Below are positions 61,887-64,000 of a DNA stretch of 64,000 nt, one piece after another. The DNA comes from Sedimentisphaera salicampi (GTDB taxonomy: Bacteria > Planctomycetota > Phycisphaerae > Sedimentisphaerales > Sedimentisphaeraceae). The notes under the pieces were generated by a model that was given only the letters and a program-made list of their open reading frames with translations, was not told the DNA's origin and made no database searches. The first letter of the stretch is position 1; every line of letters starts with the position of its first letter. The DNA is taken from positions 2,652,995-2,716,994 of the forward strand of contig NZ_CP021023.1 in assembly GCF_002117005.1 (NCBI RefSeq), in the 5' to 3' direction. The position numbers and the translations under genes were made by a program.

Positions 61887-64000
61887 ATGATGAGCTATCG
61901 CAAAGAAAATAAAAAAGCCTCAGCGATGATTATTGTGCTGGTTCTTATGGCAGTTCTTGCAGCTGTAGGCCTTACAATGCTCTCTGTTGCGAGGATTAGC
62001 AATCTAAAGCTCACAGCAGAGAAAAAAGACAGCTACACTGAAACCGCCTCGAATGTGCTGGTTGAGCTTATCTCAGATGAGATCGCTCAGGACTGCTCAG
62101 CTTCAAGCGAACCGTTTGATTATCCGAGCGCCGCCGACCCGTGGCTTGCAAGCCTTGAGCCGTATTATTCCGGCCAAGACCTAAGCGGCGCCGGCGATAC
62201 TGCGGAGTATCAAAACGAGTCCGGCAGAGACGTTGTAAAATGGCGGCAGATAAGCAAGCTGAGCTTCGCAGAATTCGGCGGGGCTTCTCAGCAAGATTTT
62301 CACGATTTTAATGTTGACCCTCCCGGAGATGAGAAAAATATCCCGGACTATCAGGAGTTTTACAAATTCATTCCCGGCAAAGGAGAATACGATGAGCTTA
62401 CAGCGGAAGACATAAAGGGGCTCCCCGCAGATGCTGATGGAGACGGCGTGGCCGATGCGAGGTGGTTTGAAATCCCGAATATGAAAACGCAAGCAGGGGA
62501 GAGCTATTTCGCAGCAGTGCGGATTATAGACAACTCCGCTATGGTCAACGTGAATACCGCTTACTATAATGACATTGAAAGAATTAGCGGGAATGAGGAA
62601 TATAAATATTCCGGCGAGTCTCCGCTATGCGTTGGAATGAATTTCCTGCTCAATACCAATGACAATACTTACGGCGAGCCTTTCTGGTCGGCAGCAGTTG
62701 TTCCAGAAGCCGATAATATAGATGATTTCCACAATTCCAGATGCAGCCCGGTAATCCCTGATGGATGGTTCGGCTATACTCAAAACGCAGCGGTAAGGCT
62801 CGAAAACACCGCTTCAGGCGGACTTAACTACTATCGTCCATACAGCTTTGATGATGAGTTTGAGCTGAGGCACCGCTTCTGCATAAATTCAAGTTTTACA
62901 TCACGCTTTGAATCACTGCTTCCGGCAACCATTGGAGCAGACGAGGATAATCCCGCAAATGACAACTACTGGGGCGATATGTACAAGATGTACGGCGTTG
63001 ACACCCGTGTTTCAGGAGTTGATGCGCTCGAGAGCTGGTATGTGGGTATTTTCGGAGGAGGCGAGATCGATTCAGGCGGCGGCGTGAGAACCGTTAATCC
63101 CGAAAGACGCCATCTCTTTACGACCCTGAGCAAATCTCGCCAGATTACGCCTGATATGAAAGCAAAGGCGTTCACCGAAGAAATCGGAAATGAAGAAGGC
63201 GTTGCCGATTTCGAGTTTGATAATATCAGGCAGGCTGTTTTCAGCGTATTAAATCAAAACCCCCACGAAGAGTTCGGAGCGGGGTATCCGGCAGCAAAGC
63301 TCAGCAATCAGTTTGCCCTGAACCTCCTCGACTGGCAAGACTCCGACACCGAAGGCAGGGAGCATTACGTAACCTCTTCCCAAACCCTTTACTACGGTTA
63401 TGACGGGGCTGAGGAGCTCAAGGATATAACGCTTCACTGCAGCGGAGTTGGTATCTATGAGCATACAGACCCGCAAAATGCAGGCACTGTTCCTGCGGGC
63501 ACATACTATCTGCTTGAATTCTACCACGAAGGAGGTATGGTTGTGGCCCCTGCAAATGAATATGAAATTCGGGTTGTCAGAGGCGGATCTGTTGTTAATG
63601 AGTTTAATTTTTCAGATGTAGTAACTGATGATATCCCCGCAGAAGGGTTTGCCGCAGTAACAAACCTTGCAGATGAGCAGGATGCAGAAGAGATCTTCAA
63701 GGATACCTTCGATTACTACTCCTACCCAGCCCTCTCCCTGCAGAACGGTGATATTGTAAAGGTTTATAAAAAGGACTTCCCTGAATCAGGAGATATTCTC
63801 CTTGTTGACTGGGCAGAGGTTAAGATAAACACCCCAGTTGCCCCTGATGCAGAGAAGTTCCAGAAGAAGGAAGGCCAGCTCGTTGATGAAGACGGCGAGA
63901 ATACCGGCCTCCTGCTCCCTGAATCTTTCGTTCAGGTTAATGCCTTTGCTTTGATTGGGATGGATCTTACAGGCGAGCTGAATAATATCCAGATGCAGCT
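61887..64000 (+). CDS. GspK-like pseudopilin, partial (runs off the window)
   Basis: An open frame of 704 codons from ATGATG at 61887 to the window end without a stop. The N-terminus KENKKASAMIIVLVLMAVLA and AVGLTMLSVARISNLKLTAE is a pilin-like helix lacking Glu at +5, as in GspK, with Ala-Ser at the cleavage point. Later segments such as VRIIDNSAMVNVNTAYY match the GspK substrate-capping domain, with the DxxxxVNVNTA pattern. At more than 700 residues it is about twice the usual GspK length; the extra part is acidic and not assigned. It is the last pseudopilin gene in view and follows the GspH-I-J order, which supports a type II secretion tip complex. Confidence 0.85.
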   Translation, partial: MMSYRKENKKASAMIIVLVLMAVLAAVGLTMLSVARISNLKLTAEKKDSYTETASNVLVELISDEIAQDCSASSEPFDYPSAADPWLASLEPYYSGQDLSGAGDTAEYQNESGRDVVKWRQISKLSFAEFGGASQQDFHDFNVDPPGDEKNIPDYQEFYKFIPGKGEYDELTAEDIKGLPADADGDGVADARWFEIPNMKTQAGESYFAAVRIIDNSAMVNVNTAYYNDIERISGNEEYKYSGESPLCVGMNFLLNTNDNTYGEPFWSAAVVPEADNIDDFHNSRCSPVIPDGWFGYTQNAAVRLENTASGGLNYYRPYSFDDEFELRHRFCINSSFTSRFESLLPATIGADEDNPANDNYWGDMYKMYGVDTRVSGVDALESWYVGIFGGGEIDSGGGVRTVNPERRHLFTTLSKSRQITPDMKAKAFTEEIGNEEGVADFEFDNIRQAVFSVLNQNPHEEFGAGYPAAKLSNQFALNLLDWQDSDTEGREHYVTSSQTLYYGYDGAEELKDITLHCSGVGIYEHTDPQNAGTVPAGTYYLLEFYHEGGMVVAPANEYEIRVVRGGSVVNEFNFSDVVTDDIPAEGFAAVTNLADEQDAEEIFKDTFDYYSYPALSLQNGDIVKVYKKDFPESGDILLVDWAEVKINTPVAPDAEKFQKKEGQLVDEDGENTGLLLPESFVQVNAFALIGMDLTGELNNIQMQ

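Overview
The window reads as chromosomal DNA of a Planctomycetota bacterium, most likely of the Phycisphaerae/Sedimentisphaerales type. This is an inference from several signs: a 23S-5S rRNA unit with tRNA-Ile and tRNA-Ala but no 16S gene attached, a large split pilus/type II secretion gene set with many pseudopilins and Gly-rich FDPFGGGGG proteins, a PEP-CTERM protein, a secreted dockerin-like GLUG protein, a fused aroD-aroE, and a single-chain glycyl-tRNA synthetase. No species name can be given from the sequence alone.

Layout. 1-7.3 kb: housekeeping genes (ECF sigma factor, ispD, PH-domain protein, aroDE, small lipoprotein, purH, beta-propeller lipoprotein). 7.3-10.2 kb: an accessory island with a complete IS110-family element carrying a structured upstream RNA region, palindromic repeats, a duplicated 89-bp block and a 57-bp minisatellite. 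10.2-21.3 kb: photolyase-like protein, thrC, a second repeat island, glyS, lysS, rpmB, a coiled-coil membrane protein and mreBCD. 21.3-23 kb: tandem tRNA-Asp genes, a transposase remnant, a HigBA-type toxin-antitoxin pair and more repeats. 23-29.8 kb: mtaB, and divergently a three-gene pilus membrane operon led by a PilM-PilN fusion. 29.8-33.9 kb: tRNA-Ile, tRNA-Ala, 23S and 5S on the minus strand, with their own promoter and boxA sites. 33.9-37 kb: a CIA30-MsrB-MsrA lipoprotein, accA and a phosphoribosyltransferase. 37-42.5 kb: a repeat-rich island holding the GLUG protein, a GxxExxY protein between two copies of a 150-bp repeat, and a PEP-CTERM protein. 42.5-49.4 kb: orphan DNA methyltransferase, hldD, accBC, DUF6941-like protein, HU, cinA. 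49.5-64 kb: a long pilus/secretion operon (two PilB/GspE-type ATPases, PilT, PilC, seven pseudopilins and a GspK-like protein cut by the window end).

Repeat families named here, all found in gaps between genes: family A, about 130-bp palindromes bounded by TGTCCACTTATT and CCGCC blocks (4 copies); family B, about 45-bp units with TTAGTGAAAAATTAG (8 copies); family C, about 140 bp beginning near CTCCAACATCAGAGCAGG (2 copies); family D, about 150 bp with imperfect 26-bp inverted ends starting GACAGGATTTACAGGAT (2 copies around the GxxExxY gene); family E, about 50 bp with GTGTGCGACAAT and CTTTAAAGCCGAATCT (2 clear copies, inverted).

How the parts fit: the PilM-N/O/P-like operon (24.4-29.8 kb) and the ATPase/PilC/pseudopilin operon (49.5-64 kb) together could supply most of one type IV pilus or type II secretion machine; the prepilin peptidase and secretin are not in the window. 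accA and accBC supply three of the four acetyl-CoA carboxylase subunits. The strongest candidates for something undescribed are the IS110 element (candidate bridge RNA, and a Cys in place of the fourth DEDD acidic residue) and the GxxExxY gene framed by family D repeats.
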